Assembly: GCF_000281045.1 (NCBI RefSeq)
Contig: NW_008246097.1
Span: forward strand, 306,582-370,581
DNA: 64,000 bases
Direction of reading: 5' to 3'
DNA from: Saprolegnia diclina VS20
Taxonomy: Eukaryota > Oomycota > Saprolegniomycetes > Saprolegniales > Saprolegniaceae
Shown: positions 32,094-42,400 of the stretch, piece after piece
Position numbering within the stretch: position 1 is the first letter of the stretch
Layout of the letters: each line of letters starts with the position of its first letter
Program-made: the position numbers and the translations under genes
The notes under the pieces: generated by a model
What the model was told of the DNA's origin: nothing
The model's database searches: none
Seen by the model: the letters and a program-made list of their open reading frames with translations, nothing else

Positions 32094-33098
32094 TCATCGC
32101 CGGTACACAATATGAGCGTTGGCACTCGGCGGGTTCATGCTGCTCTCGTACGACGCGATGGTATGTTCGTGGCGCGCAATCGTGTCTTGAAGCGACCGGA
32201 TCGTCCATTTCGTCTCGCGGAGCTCTTCGCTCATGATCTGGACGACGCTCGTGAGATGCCGGACGTTTACGCAGAGCATTTGCAGCGTCTCTTCCTTGCA
32301 GAACGGATCCACGGGCGGCAAGACGACCGGCGCTGGCGGCGCGCCGTGCACCGGGTGGTGCATGCTGTGGTGCGCGTACGTTGGCGGCGCGCTGTGCGCG
32401 TGCGGATGGTGGTGCGGGTGGATCGCATGGCCCGTCGGCGGCGCCGGCGGGTCAATCATGGTCATGTTCTGGCCATGGCGCTTGCGCTGGATCGAGTGAA
32501 AGAGCTCCGGGCGGCCACGAACAAACTTGGGGTGGCGGAACTGGTGGTAGATCATCTGGTCGCCGTTAAAGTGCGGCTTGCCGCGGCTCTTGAGGCGGCG
32601 AAAGCCGTAAAAGTTGAGCTGGCGCACAAAAGACGAGAACTTGCTGTGCTTAAAGTACATCGGGATGACTTCGGACGCAAACTTGTCGGCGTTGTAGACG
32701 ACAAACGAGAGCCCATCGGGCGCCCACGACGCGACGCTCGGCGTGCACTGCTCGAGCATCATGTACGTCTTCTCGAGGAACGGAACGGTCTTGGACATCA
32801 TGCGTTCCTTGTCCTCGCCGTCGGCCTCGATCGGGTTCTTGCTGTGGCCTGGCGTCTCAGTCGCCGTCGGTGTGTTGCTGGCGGCGACCGTGGGCTTGGC
32901 GCGCTGCGGGCTGTCGTACTCGTCGTCGTCCGACGCCTGGCCTTGGTCTTCGTCGTCCGAGCTTGCTTCGACCCACTTGTCTTCGGTGGGTTGGCGGTAC
33001 GGCATCACGCGCGGCTTCTCAGGCAGCAGCATTGGCGGCGCAAGGCGCGGCGCATGGGGCGGCGACGGCGTGCTCTCGCTCAGAAGGTGGCGGTCCAT
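32094..33098 (-). CDS. Heat-shock-factor-type transcription factor
   Basis: Single exon, 334 residues. An acidic, Ser/Pro-rich N-terminus of about 100 residues precedes the HSF DNA-binding domain (about residues 104-200): VPFLEKTYMMLEQ, VASWAPDGLSFVVYN, VIPMYFKHSKFSSFVRQLNF and YGFRRL, with the recognition helix FSSFVRQLNFYGF intact. A His/Pro-rich linker follows (HPHHHPHAHS), then a heptad-like segment (LQMLCVNVRHLTSVVQIMSE onwards) that fits the HR-A/B trimerisation coiled coil. The end is SANAHIVYRR. Oomycetes have many HSF genes, so this one need not be the main heat-stress regulator. The upstream region (33242-33290) has two CCAAT boxes. Confidence 0.93.
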   Translation of the reverse strand: MDRHLLSESTPSPPHAPRLAPPMLLPEKPRVMPYRQPTEDKWVEASSDDEDQGQASDDDEYDSPQRAKPTVAASNTPTATETPGHSKNPIEADGEDKERMMSKTVPFLEKTYMMLEQCTPSVASWAPDGLSFVVYNADKFASEVIPMYFKHSKFSSFVRQLNFYGFRRLKSRGKPHFNGDQMIYHQFRHPKFVRGRPELFHSIQRKRHGQNMTMIDPPAPPTGHAIHPHHHPHAHSAPPTYAHHSMHHPVHGAPPAPVVLPPVDPFCKEETLQMLCVNVRHLTSVVQIMSEELRETKWTIRSLQDTIARHEHTIASYESSMNPPSANAHIVYRR

Positions 33099-34746
33099 GC
33101 TCTGGGATGTGGTCGGCCTCTGTCAAATTGGCGATTGACATTCGTTCTTCCAAAACGAAAATTCCTCCTGCAATTCCCCGAGATCCAGACCATCCAAATG
33201 GGTGTTTCGAAACACTGGCGTAACGCGTGTCTTTTTATTCGCCCCGTGATTGGCGGAAGAAGGCATGTCCCACGAGTGAAGCCAATCAAATGACGTTTTG
33301 GCAACGAGCCAGCGCCAAGTGAACCTTGAAGTTGCCAAGTTCATACCCAGCATCCACGGGCCAAATCACGGAGAGGTGGACAGTCATGCCGGCGCGACCA
33401 GCTGCAGCAGGTGCGCGACAGTGGGAGATAGCCGGCCGCTAGAACAAGGAATGTCTCCGTCGAGAAGCGTCAAGTACCGTAGGGTACATGGCGTGTATCC
33501 ATTGGTCTGAAGCAACTTGCGACCTAGGAAGAAGTCTTCTAGCCCATGAGCGAAGGAAGGAGAAGAATGCTGTGGGGAGCACCGCCGTGCTGGGTACGCC
33601 ACTCTACCTAGGTACATTCGAGATATCCAACGTGGGACGAGCACCCTTCGTTCCCAGTTGCCTTTCCAGATCAGCCGGCCTTGTTCTCAGGAAGATTCCC
33701 TCTATGTGAAAAATGGGAATTCGCACACGTCGTTACCGTTACGCAGGCGTTGTTCTCAGGTTTGCTCCAGCGGATTTGGGCGCCATAATCATCTCTGCCA
33801 GCCATAAATGGCTGGCAAGGAGCGCGCTCTTCTTGCGCATCTTCGCTTATGAAACTGCTTTTGGGATTTGCTTGGAGCGAGACGCGCACGACAGGGAGGG
33901 CGTGTGTGTGTCGCCCGTCAACGTGGGCATGCTTGCCGTGCCGATCCTTTCATCGACCATGTGGTTGGATGATTGTGGAGGCGTAAGGAGCTGCGTAAAG
34001 ACGCTGGTCGGGTCGATACGGCTGTAATCATCTTTGGATGGTTCTCATGGGCACAGGCACCTGCCCAGTATGGATGGCATGCTCCATGTCTCTTGCGCCT
34101 TCAGCCAGCCTTCGTCTTATGGATTGATCATGCATGTTGCCCTCGCCACAAGCCTCCGCCGGCCAGCGCACGCCACACCACTCGCCTTCTCGAAGTGGCA
34201 CTGCAACGTGCAACTCGTATTCGATATCCTACCGGCCCGCGCACTTGCTTCCTCGTCAGCGGTCGATGGCACTGGCGTCGTCTTGGCGGACTGGCGGACG
34301 ATCACACGCAGGTGCGCGATTCCGCCGGCGTGAGCAACGTGATCCTGGATGCACTGCGGCTGGCGCACGACGCCCAATCAGCGGACTGAGCTTGCGCACA
34401 TGTCGCTCCGCGCTTGATCTTTTTAGAAACGTGTCGCTCCGCGCTTGATCTATTTGGAACAGGCCTGGCGTCACCATTTCCCACGCGGAAGAAAAGAGTT
34501 TTTCACCGCGACACGCACAACTTGTCTTCGCTGCGGAAGAAACCGCACCGTGCTGCTTGTAAGAGTGTCCTTCGTACCGACCACTGGGCGAAGGAGCGCC
34601 AGCCCACTAGATAGTTAGCCTACTAGTCACATCGCTCTGAGCTTGTCCATCGAGCGACGATGTAGAGGAAAGGCCGTGTCTCAGTTTGCACTCGACACGC
34701 TCATGGGCTACCGGATGATGCATGGACGCGTGAAACCGCTGAGAGC
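33099..34746. other. 1.65-kb intergenic region, HSF promoter to coiled-coil gene
   Basis: No supported gene. It holds CCAAT boxes near the HSF start (ATTGG at 33249-33253; CCAATCA at 33282-33288) and a two-copy 31-bp tandem repeat at 34401-34462. Open frames between 33700 and 34380 exist on both strands without family resemblance. Confidence 0.45.
34401..34462. repeat. Two-copy 31-bp tandem repeat
   Basis: The unit beginning TGTCGCTCCGCGCTTGATCT occurs at 34401 and again at 34432, with a few changes in the AT-rich tail of the unit. Confidence 0.8.
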
Positions 34747-36355
34747 ATGCAGACAGGCAAGCCACGGACTAGTACGACCTCCAACCAGCGATTGCTCCGC
34801 GTTGGCCGCGTCATCTCTGTACGCGTCGCACGTCCTGCGTGGTGGTAATCGTAGCGATAGGACGTCCGTTCGCTTCAAGAAGATTCGCGGCTCGAGGAGG
34901 AGGATGCGTCGTCGGCGCGCTTGGTCACACAGTGGCAGGCGAACGACGCCAAAGTCAAAGTCCGTGCCTCGACCAGTGGATCGAACGCAAGAATGCTGTG
35001 GTGTAGGACGAGATGATTGAGACGCTCAGCGTTCGCATTGCACAGTGCACACGCAAGAACGAACATCTCAAGCGGGCCAAGGTAAAAGTACTGTCAAGAT
35101 ACACCGACGAAGCGACCTCTGCGTTACTCTTGTAGACCTCGTTTGACGAGGCTCTGAACGCCATGGCGCGCGAGAAGGCCGACGTCGAAGAAGCATTTGC
35201 CCGCGCCGTGGCGTCGGCAGCAGACGAAGCGGCGCGCCTGAAAAACGACCTCCACCGAAGTCAGTTGAGCGCCAACATGGTGCGCTGTCCATGCACTCGA
35301 CATGCCTCCTGAGGCGTGTATTAGGCGCAGGATGCACTGCAGCAACTGAGGTGCGCACGCGATGCAAACTGTATCGCCACAGTGTATGCAAGTAGAGTAG
35401 AGCTGCAGGAGCTCCAACGACACGCCGAGCGTGATGCAAGCCTCGCGGCTCAGAGAGACGAGGTGGCGATGCAGCAACAGCGCGCGCTGCAGTGCCAACT
35501 CGCCGCAGCAACATCGCAGTGGGACTCGGAACGCTCGTCGCTCCTCGCGCAGCTGGAAGCGGTCCGGGCAGAGCTGAATGAGGTCGTGTGGTCGGTACCC
35601 CATGCTATCCCATTCTGATCTGCGTCTCGTAGTAGCTGCAAGCCAAGGCGGCAAGCCAAGCCAACGTGGACGAACAGCTCGAGTTGGCGCGAACGGCCAA
35701 CCATCAGCTGCAACGCGTACGACGCGCGGCTCCTGCGACACTAACGTTGCATAGGATCTCATGGCGGCACGCGCCGACGAAGACAGTGCCCGCGAAGACT
35801 TACGTGCGATGAGCGAGAAGAAGCTTGCGCTAGACGCAAAAGTCCAAGCCCTTCTCAAGGTCACCAATCCTTTCGAGAGCCTTTCTCAAACGGCTATATA
35901 GATGGTCCGTGACGAGCATGCTCGGACGGCCGAGGTGTCGGCGACCGTGAAAGCGCAGGCCGATCGTGTGACGCACTTGGCATCGACGGAGGTGTCGCTT
36001 CAGAAAGAATGCGCCGAGTGGAAAGCCAAGTACAAGCAGACGAATGCGCACATCAACAAGCTCACAATCAAGTTGGCCCACGAAGAGAAAGCTAAAGTCG
36101 ACGCCGTGGCTGCTCTGCAGGTCCTAATCTGCTCGCCACTCGACGCGAGGCCTTATGCTTTGCTGCCATTAGGAGACAAAGACGGCTTTCGAGGCTGCCG
36201 AGCGGCGCTGCGTCGACCACCTCTTTCAGCTAAAGCAAGCCCAAGAGCAGTGCAAATACCTCGCCAGCGTCAAGACATCTGCTCCATCAAATCCCATGAC
36301 CGATGCAGTCGCGAGCCACCCGGAGAGCGATGCACCGAGCTGGATGCGCGACTAA
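34747..36355 (+). CDS. Coiled-coil protein, unrecognised
   Basis: About eleven small exons with short introns join into a long heptad-rich protein. The ATG at 34747 gives MQTGKPRTSTTSNQRLLRVG and a 72-nt first exon; a 42-nt intron follows (34819-34860). Later exons read DEMIETLSVRIAQCTRKNEH, LNAMAREKADVEEAFARAVA, QQQRALQCQLAAATSQWDSE, RADEDSAREDLRAMSEKKLA, LQKECAEWKAKYKQTNAHIN and ERRCVDHLFQLKQAQEQC. The end is ESDAPSWMRD. The composition (Ala, Glu, Gln, Lys, Leu) and spacing fit a continuous coiled coil. I cannot assign a family; such proteins in oomycetes are often flagellar or centrosomal, but nothing here proves that. It is convergent with the small cysteine protein (53 bases between stops). 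Confidence 0.65.
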
Positions 36356-36408
36356 GATCTTGTATACGTGACATGTTGAACGAGCTGTTCTTAGTGTAGC
36401 CCTCGCGC

Positions 36409-36670
36409 CTATTGCTTTTGCGGCGGCGCGGCGGCCGCCGTGGCATCTTCGTGCTTGCCCGTGCGCCAACCGGGGCAACGGTCCGCGTCCGCGACGCCTA
36501 CACGGCAATGAGTCGTTGGTCTTCGCATCATATCGTACCAGCGAGGGCGCTGTCAATGTGCTGGCCGCAGCCTTGCCTACGAATGGCATGAGCACATGCT
36601 GATCTGTAGCAGCAGTCGCGCATTACCACGTCGCCTTCTGGCACACTGCGCAGTTGACCTTGAAGCACAT
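36409..36670 (-). CDS. 56-residue cysteine-rich protein (KVxCxxCxxxTWxGCGxH type)
   Basis: Three exons (introns of 50 and 41 nt) join exactly in frame. The protein begins MCFKVNCAVCQKATWQGCGQ, continues HIDSALAGVADADRCPGW and ends in an Ala/Pro/Gln tail. Cys-x2-Cys, GCGQH and a later DRC suggest one zinc site. I recall the pattern CKxCGKxTWxGCGxHIExALxGVxxxxRC as a small conserved protein in plants and fungi whose function is unknown. Both introns are supported because only splicing yields the conserved TWQGCGQHI and LAGV junctions. It is too short and too broken to be found as an open frame. Confidence 0.75.
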
Positions 36671-37180
36671 CCTTGTCGGCTTGGTTTGGCTTTTGGAAAT
36701 GACCACACAAAATGGAAGGTTTCCATCCGGATAACCAGCGGCCGGAGGTTGAAGTTGGCGGATTAGCGATCGACCATGATGCCTCATAGAGGTTGGTTAC
36801 GGCGCCGTTGGCACTTGGGTCTCACTGGCCTAAGCGAGTGCTGTGCCACGAGGAGATTCGATGCCGGGACGGATGGTTCCGGACAACACTCCCACCAAAC
36901 CTCGTTTCCAGCAAGCTGATGCCCCGAGTGGCTTGGCACGCTCGAAAGCAATCAGCTTCTGCATACAACAACTACTAGTACTGCTACTACGGTACTACCG
37001 ACGCGAGGTTGATAGGGCGGTGGACGAGCACTGGTACGTCGTGCGAAAAAGGCCTTTCCTGCGAAAGACGCCACACGTGCAACGCTGAATGCCATCAAGA
37101 AACGACGTCGTTGCTTGCTTTGATCTGCCCGTGCTGTCTAATGCGGCTGCAGCAATTAGCGTACATGGTGCATCGATTGT
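36671..37180. other. Intergenic region between the small cysteine protein and thymidylate kinase
   Basis: 510 bases with no recognisable gene or repeat. It should carry the promoter of the small cysteine protein. Confidence 0.35.
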
Positions 37181-37862
37181 CTATGCGCCAATGTCTTGGA
37201 TGGGCAGCGACGCAACCCGGGCGATGCAGTCGGCGGCGATTTGCTGGATTGTCGCGTGGAGCTCTTCGATCGACTTGGTTGCGTCAAGGACGTGCCACTT
37301 TTCGGTGGCCATGATGCGGAAAAAGTTGTCGCGCACGCGGTCTTGGAACTCGCGCTTCTCGTAGCGCTCCTCGCCGTACGCAGATCGCTTGGCCGCGTCT
37401 TCGGTCGTAATGTCGAGGAAGATGACGACGTCGGGTTTGGGCAAGCCAGCTTCGGGTTGCATGCACCACTCGAGCGTCAAGCCCGGCTGGTTCTTGGCCG
37501 CAGTGAACGCAACACCACTGTAGGAATACCTAGTACCGCGCTGTAGCCCACCTCGGTAACCGCATAGCGTACCGGTCCATGATCACATGCTGTCCTTGGG
37601 CGAGGTGGCCGCGCAGTCTATCGGCAGCCTCCCAGCGGTTGGCGCTAAAGAGCAAGTGGATCGCGCGGTCGTTCATCTCGCAGGCGTTCGAGAGGTACGC
37701 ATTGATGGTCGAGCCGATCGGAGTCGTCCGATCAGGAAAGTTCTGGAGGGCGCCATGGAGATGCTCGGCAAGGAGCTTGGCCTGCGTCGACTTGCCGCAG
37801 CGGTCCACGCCCTCGAGCAGGATCAAGGCGCCACGCGGCGCAGGTGCTGCTGCTGCTTGCAT
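37181..37862 (-). CDS. DTYMK: Thymidylate kinase (dTMP kinase)
   Basis: Phosphorylates dTMP to dTDP in the dTTP pathway. From the ATG at 37862 and with one 43-nt intron the product is 212 residues, the same length as the human enzyme. Motifs: P-loop LLEGVDRCGKSTQAKLL; FPDRTTPIG (dTMP-binding DR); HLLFSANRWE; DRYSYSGVAFTAAK, restored only by the splice; WCMQPEAGLPKPDVVIFLDI; and the lid SAYGEERYEKREFQ. An upstream in-frame ATG at 37934 would add 24 residues. The gene ends ASLPIQDIGA. Cytosolic or nuclear location is expected. Confidence 0.95.
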
Positions 37863-38551
37863 CGATTTCAACCGCTCTTGTGCGGCATGATACCTCCAAG
37901 AACTAATATCTTCGGCGCTTGTCCATGCCACCATGCCCACCAAATGGCGCACTTGCTAATATGTACCGACTTCGCTACAAAGCGTCTATCCTTTATATTA
38001 GCAAGCCTATCGACTATTTAACAAAAAACTAGGGTGTTGCTTGATGAGCTGATGAAGATTGCAGTCGAGATCCGCGCTTCTGTTATCTGCTGCAGCATTG
38101 GCTGGAATAATACCCTGCCATAATGCATACCGTTTCTGATTGGCTCTTGTCGTAAACGTCGCTGTCGATTCGCTGAAATTGGATCACGATGTCGCTTTGG
38201 CATTTCCGCAAAAAGAATGCCAGCGAAACCCGAGTGCCTGACGTGCAAGCCGGGCAACCCGACCCACCATGCGTCGGCCGTCGCTGCCACGGGCTGCCAA
38301 GCCATCTACGAGAAGGTCGATGGTGGGTCCTTGTAGCAGTAGCTGGTGTAGGCTCATGCAAGCTGCGTAGCGTGCATGAAGCAGCACAAAGGCCGCGTCT
38401 CGGCGTGCGTCGAGGTTTGCTGCGACGTGCGCCTGCAGGCATTGACACAAATATGGTAGGAGTGGGAAGCCTTCCGCGCGTGCCACAAGAAAGACGGCGC
38501 GAGTCCCAAGACGACGATGTGAAATGCGACATAAATAGGAAGCGAGTAGGA
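37863..38551. other. Intergenic region with an unassigned open stretch
   Basis: 689 bases between thymidylate kinase and the LOR gene. On the minus strand, 38184-38550 stays open and reads like a helical protein (VLLHARYAACMSLHQLLLQG, MVGRVARLARQALG). It lies just downstream of the LOR stop and could be a separate small gene or an alternative last exon joined by a 36-nt intron. No family was recognised, so it is not called as a gene. Confidence 0.35.
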
Positions 38552-39234
38552 CTAATAGAGGACGCCTCGAAGCACGCTAGCTATACGATCGATGGCTATG
38601 CAGACAAGCACGACGGCGGCAATGTCGACGCCGGGCACTACGTCAATCACATACTCGCTGAAGGGCGACGCTGCGCTGCCGTGGCTGCGAATGCGCGCGA
38701 CGACGACCGGTGTTTCAAACGGGGACCGGGACATGCTCAGGATGGCGCTGCGTTCGCTCCATTCGCCGCTCACGTGAAACGACACCCTACGCAGCATGAT
38801 GAGCAGTCTGTGCAACCTCCTAACGCAGCGCACCGGTCGCCGTCGATGGACTCGACGACACTCGTGATGGTCGGGTGGTAGAGCGCGGGAAAGTCGACAA
38901 GAATGCGCATAATCTGGTGCTTGGCCAAGAAGCGCGACTCCAAGAAGACCTTGTGCATGTTGATGTGCGAGTGTGTCTTCCTCGACATGTGGGCCACGAC
39001 GGTCGGCGATGTCGCGTGGTCCATGAGCGCCGTCTTGCGACCGTCCCAGTGGAAGAGCGGCTCGCCGTCCACCGTGCAGAGGCTGCAGTCAATGTGCGTC
39101 ATGTACAGTCGCTTGGGAATCACGATGGATGTCGGCTGCGTCCGGCAGTAGCGAATATCAACGATCGGAATCGGGTCAAGGGGCTCGAGGCTAAACGCCA
39201 TGAGCGGCGCGGGTGCGGGCGCGACGTTGCCCAT
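38552..39234 (-). CDS. LURP-one-related (LOR/Tubby C-like) protein
   Basis: Two exons (one 47-nt intron) give 211 residues, the usual size of plant LOR proteins. The ATG at 39234 starts MGNVAPAPAPLMAFSLEPLD. Domain blocks are LYMTHIDCSLCTVDGEPLFH, then KTALMDHATSPTVVAH, RVSFHVSGEWSERSAILSM (joined across the intron) and VIDVVPGVDIAAVVLVCIAID, the last being the hydrophobic C-terminal helix inside the barrel. This domain resembles the Tubby C-terminal fold and phospholipid scramblases; membrane-lipid binding is the likely role. In Arabidopsis, LURP1 acts in defence against an oomycete. Confidence 0.75.
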
Positions 39235-39943
39235 TTACGTCACAGGCCTGGATTGGTTGTGGGAAGATCGCAAAGCGTTCTGAAGTCGTGTGCTGAAAAA
39301 CCAGCTGGTTTCGGCTGCAGACAACTTTTTTCGCGCCAACAACTCTGATGCCCCACGTGTATTCGTCTGGACAACACATACTAGTAAAGGACAACTACAA
39401 AACAGCGATCCACCGATGTAGACGCGAGCCGGAGCAGCTGCAGCCGACGTTCTTGTGCCGCAGCGGTCGAGAAAAGGGTTCCTCGAAAATACAATATTTG
39501 TACTACATTGTACGAGTACTGGTACCGTAGAGCCAAGCAAGAAGGCTTGTCTGGCTGGTTGATGTCCATTCGGCATAAACGTGCAAGCGGCAGACGCTGG
39601 TTGGAGCGTTTGCGCCAGTCGGGCGTTCGAACGTGCTTTTCGCTGGCGCCGACGCGTTCAGAGGGTTAGCCTTGCCCGAGATTGGCCCGTGCGATAGTGC
39701 CACATACTATCGATAGTAGGTACTACATCCAGTGGTGTCTGTGTAACTTTAGCTGCCCGTGTCCTCGCTTCGACAGCTCTGCCATGCTGTACATAGAAAG
39801 CAATAGACAGCATATATTGCTTTTTATATTGCTTATTAAACAAGATGCCATTGGCTAAAATACAATACGATTTTAACCAATGGCATCGTGGTATTCTGGA
39901 GTGGGTTTGACTGGTTTCACAAGATACCGATTCCACGCGAAGC
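39235..39943. promoter_or_regulatory. Divergent intergenic region, LOR / NOA1
   Basis: 709 bases without a supported gene. It carries the CCAAT palindrome at 39844-39887, and AT-rich sequence (39800-39870) close to the NOA1 start. Confidence 0.45.
39844..39887. promoter_or_regulatory. Inverted pair of CCAAT boxes
   Basis: Left arm GATGCCATTGGCTAAAAT (39844-39861) and right arm ATTTTAACCAATGGCATC (39870-39887) are inverted repeats with one mismatch around an 8-bp spacer, each carrying a CCAAT box. It is 57 bases upstream of the NOA1 ATG. CCAAT boxes are bound by NF-Y in other eukaryotes. Confidence 0.6.
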
Positions 39944-41932
39944 ATGCTCCGCCGATTGAATCGCGCGATTCCGACGCGTCCGTGGACGTCGCTTTTGTCG
40001 GCTGCGTCGCGCCAATTCATCCATTCGCCCAAGCTCATGGCGCTGCCTCGCGTCTTGGAGCATTTCACCAGCGCCCACGCGTTCAGCACGGCCGTGACAG
40101 GCAAGGACGAGACGAGTGCGCATGCGCGCAAGCTCCTCGCTCACATCGACCTCATGGAAGAGCTCACTTGCAGCGGCTGCGGTATCGAAATGCAGTTCAA
40201 GGACGAAGCCAAGGTCGGGTTCTGCTCGACGGCGGCGCTCGAGAAGATCGAAGATGTCCAGGAAATCGCGACCAAGCTCATCTGCCAGCGCTGCTTCCAG
40301 ATCCGCAACTACGGCAAGATCACCGACACGAAAATGGCGTACGACGAATACGAAAAGCGCGTGAAGGCGCTCAAGCCGCGCGACATGCTCATGATCCAGC
40401 TCGTCGACATCCTCGACATTACCGGCTCGTTGCTCGGCAAGTACGTCGTGTGCACCGTAGTTCTTCATGCCTCATTCGATGCGGTCGTGTAGCGCCCGTC
40501 ACGTTGTCGGGAAGAAGCCTGTGCTTCTCGTCGTGAACAAGGCCGACATGATCCCGACCCACTCGGGCGCGCGTCGGCTCATGCGCCGCATCAAAATGGC
40601 TGCCGAGTACGTCCATCATGGCGCACATTTCGTTAGCTTATCTGCGTTGTAGAGATCTCGGTATTGAAAACGTCATTGGCATTCGCCTCGTCAGCTCCAC
40701 CAAGAGTCTTGGCATCAAGGAGATCATCGGCGACATCAAGGTACACTGCGTCACCACGCCGCGATCTGCATATGTGCTGGCTAGAAACACCGCGAAAACC
40801 GTGACGTGTGCGTCATTGGTGCGGCCAACGCGGGCAAGAGCACGTTCCTCAACGCGCTCATCTCGCATGTGTCCAAGAGCAAAAAGTTTGGCGGCAAGGT
40901 TACGCAGCGCCCCGAGCTCGAGGTTTCGATAGACTATTTGCACGCCACTTGGAGACAATATTGTGTTTTGTAGGACATTTCTCTCGACGACTTTGATTTC
41001 GAAGAAAAGGCGCCCGAGCAACTCGTGTTTAACGAAGACGAAATCGATGCGGACGAAGAAGTCCTGAGCCTCAAGCAGCGGAAGCAGCTCTCAAAGGGCG
41101 CGCCGTCCAAGCACATGACGACGTCGGCGCTGCCCGGTACGACGCTGGCCGTGTCGCCGATTCCTGTCGTGATTGGCCAAAAGCCGTGCAACGTTCTCGA
41201 CACGCCCGGTGCGTGACCACATATCTCTCTGGAGTCCTATATGGAGAGACGTGTAGGTCTTATCGTGGACAAGAAGCGCCAGCGGCTGGTTGAGATTCTC
41301 TCGCAGCCTGGCTGCATGGAGCTCACGAACGCGATTCCGGGCAACAAGCTGCCGGTACGCGACCATTGCTGCTGTGATTGCGTAGCAAGCTTTTGTGGCT
41401 TTAGACCACCATCTACAAGGTCGCGCCGGGCCGCAGCTTGTTCCTTGGTGCAATGCTTCGCATGGACTACGAGAACACGCTCTCGACCAAAGGCAAGAAC
41501 GAGCTTCTCTTCACGTGGTACGGTGTCCTCCCGGGGCACCTCTCCAAGACAGAGCACGCAGACGATACGTTCATGAAGCACGCGGGCGGCCTTCTTTCGC
41601 CGCCCCGGGGTCTCGATGCGATCAGTCTCACGGGGCCGCTCCTGCCCCACAAGAGTGGCGTCAAGCTCAGTGATTTCATCACGACCGACGTCAAGACCAA
41701 GTCCAAGCTCGCCAAGCGACCGAAGCGCACGACCTTAGTGGAGCTCGTCGTCCCCGGTTTTGGGTGGCTCGCGGTGACCGGCGTCGACCTCGACGGCACG
41801 TTGGCCCTCGAGCAAACGCTCAAGAAGGCGTCCATCAAGTTTTCGACGGTCGACGGCATCCAAATGCACCCGCGTGTGCCCCTCTTCCCGTTCGAAATGT
41901 CTAGCTCCAACAAGCACGAGTGGAAGCAGTAA
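39944..41932 (+). CDS. NOA1: NOA1/YqeH-type circularly permuted GTPase, mitochondrial
   Basis: Ribosome-assembly GTPase of mitochondria. The ATG at 39944 starts a clear targeting sequence (MLRRLNRAIPTRPWTSLLSA). Then come a zinc finger (CSGCGIEMQ ... ICQRCFQIRNYGKI), the G4 motif (LLVVNKADMIP) before the P-loop (CVIGAANAGKSTFLNALIS), and then G3 (VLDTPG). The order G4-G1-G3 is the hallmark of circular permutation in the YqeH/NOA1 family. The C-terminal part has ENELLFTWYGVLPGHL-like sequence and FGWLAVTGVD, and ends SSSNKHEWKQ. About seven exons with short introns, one after LLGK (near 40440). Confidence 0.92.
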
Positions 41933-42400
41933 ACGAACCTAAAATCATCTCTTGACAACAGATCTTACTCGGTCTTACTCGATTCGATTCAATGACGCAT
42001 CACGCGCCTCAACAGGCAGAGCGCTGTGTTCCAAGGTACATGGATGTCATAATAGCAACGACCAACGTTGGCTCACGGTCAACTCGAGAGAACTGCCGAA
42101 CCTTGGGTCCGTTGCCAGGGAGGATGTCCACGATCGAGCTACTTTTGCACGGCTTCCCTCGAGCCATAGATACTGGAAGAAGCGCGTTTTCGGGTTGGAG
42201 CATGGCAATGGCGGAACATAATTCGGCGATCTTTGCAGCTACTCGACTCGATGGAAACAACCATGGAACCGGTTGGCGATCTTGAACCGACGCGGACCAA
42301 TCGCAGCGCGCGCTTTTGGAACGTGGCCAATCACAATCCACCGTGCGGTACGATGTGCACAGCAACCTCGCCTCTACAACAGCGCAGTTGGGCAAACGCC
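41933..42400. promoter_or_regulatory. Upstream region of K+ channel 1
   Basis: 468 bases without a supported gene. Two CCAAT boxes lie close to the channel start (42297-42301 and CCAATCA at 42327-42333). Confidence 0.45.

Noticed and set aside
32088-33293. 401-residue open frame on the plus strand opposite the heat-shock factor
   Set aside because: Shadow frame; the minus strand encodes an intact HSF DNA-binding domain.
33713-34389. Possible gene between the HSF and coiled-coil genes
   Set aside because: Open frames on both strands with unbiased composition and no recognisable domain.
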